Notes under the pieces: model-generated
Seen by the model: only the letters and a program-made list of their open reading frames with translations
Databases searched by the model: none
What the model was told of the DNA's origin: nothing
Part shown: positions 63,961 to 64,000 of the stretch, one piece after another
Layout of the letters: the number at the start of each line of letters is the position of its first letter
Numbering within the stretch: the first letter of the stretch is position 1
Made by a program: the position numbers and the translations under genes
From: DASPKM01 sp963817075
GTDB taxonomy: Bacteria > Bacteroidota > Bacteroidia > Chitinophagales > Chitinophagaceae
Direction: 5' to 3'
DNA: 64,000 nucleotides
Assembly: GCA_963817075.1 (NCBI GenBank)
Contig: CAWFMT010000008.1
Location: 124,001-188,000, forward strand

Positions 63961-64000
63961 AACCTATAATATTTTTAAGGTCAATCTTTGATTAAAACAG

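Overview
The window looks like a chromosomal segment of a member of the Bacteroidota, most likely a Chitinophagaceae-type relative. The grounds are a PorP/SprF protein next to a gliding-motility-type adhesin, several very large secreted proteins ending in type IX secretion (T9SS) sorting domains, FkbM, FAS1, SnoaL and VOC proteins typical of the phylum, weak ribosome binding sites and moderately low GC. No rRNA, tRNA, CRISPR array, transposase or phage gene was found.

Layout. (1) 0-7.1 kb, minus strand: a secreted PKD/SBBP adhesin with its PorP/SprF partner, then recG, whose conserved N-terminus has no ATG, GTG or TTG start. (2) 7.2-12.5 kb: a cassette resembling decaprenyl-phosphoryl-arabinose synthesis (UbiA-type phosphoribosyltransferase, DprE1-like FAD oxidase, DprE2-like SDR, HAD-IB phosphatase) divergent from a polytopic membrane protein. 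The membrane gene, the oxidase and the SDR each carry several frameshifts; ubiA and the HAD gene are open. (3) 12.6-24.1 kb: three paralogous secreted esterases of the COG4099 type, all on the minus strand, with tails of 2, 6 and 13 PKD/K319L-like repeats, plus an FkbM methyltransferase. (4) 24.4-46.9 kb: an exopolysaccharide locus in two divergent halves. The minus half has two GT2 enzymes, a pseudo-receiver/sugar-transferase fusion, a lone receiver protein and a frameshifted GT2. The plus half has a 2363-residue esterase/adhesin, then a tight operon of Wzc-like co-polymerase, two acyltransferase-3 proteins, a GT4-like enzyme, a 36-residue membrane peptide, a Wzy/ligase-like protein, a half-length TolC-like protein and a PMT-like membrane protein. 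(5) 47-57 kb: small single-gene units (secreted protein, cupin, receiver protein, HMA-AraC fusion, FAS1, SnoaL lipoprotein, VOC, M49-like peptidase, class C beta-lactamase fold hydrolase). (6) 57.3-64 kb: a fifth divergent esterase with polyproline linkers, a 750-bp tandem array of hairpin/oligo-T units, a truncated TIGR03118-type remnant bracketed by two near-identical hairpins, a SnoaL/TPR protein, a PpiC-type isomerase and two hypothetical genes.

Possible joint function (inference): the sugar transferase starts a lipid-linked repeat unit, the GT2/GT4 enzymes extend it, the acyltransferases decorate it, the Wzy-like protein polymerises it and the Wzc-like protein controls length. The T9SS-exported esterases around the locus are placed to act on such a polymer or on outside esters. 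Wza-type exporter and Wzx-type flippase genes were not seen here. Intergenic DNA carries at least six copies of a dispersed palindrome starting with TTAACCGCC.

Everything comes from reading the sequence without searches. The indel-rich 7.2-11.9 kb stretch may be real gene decay or sequence error.
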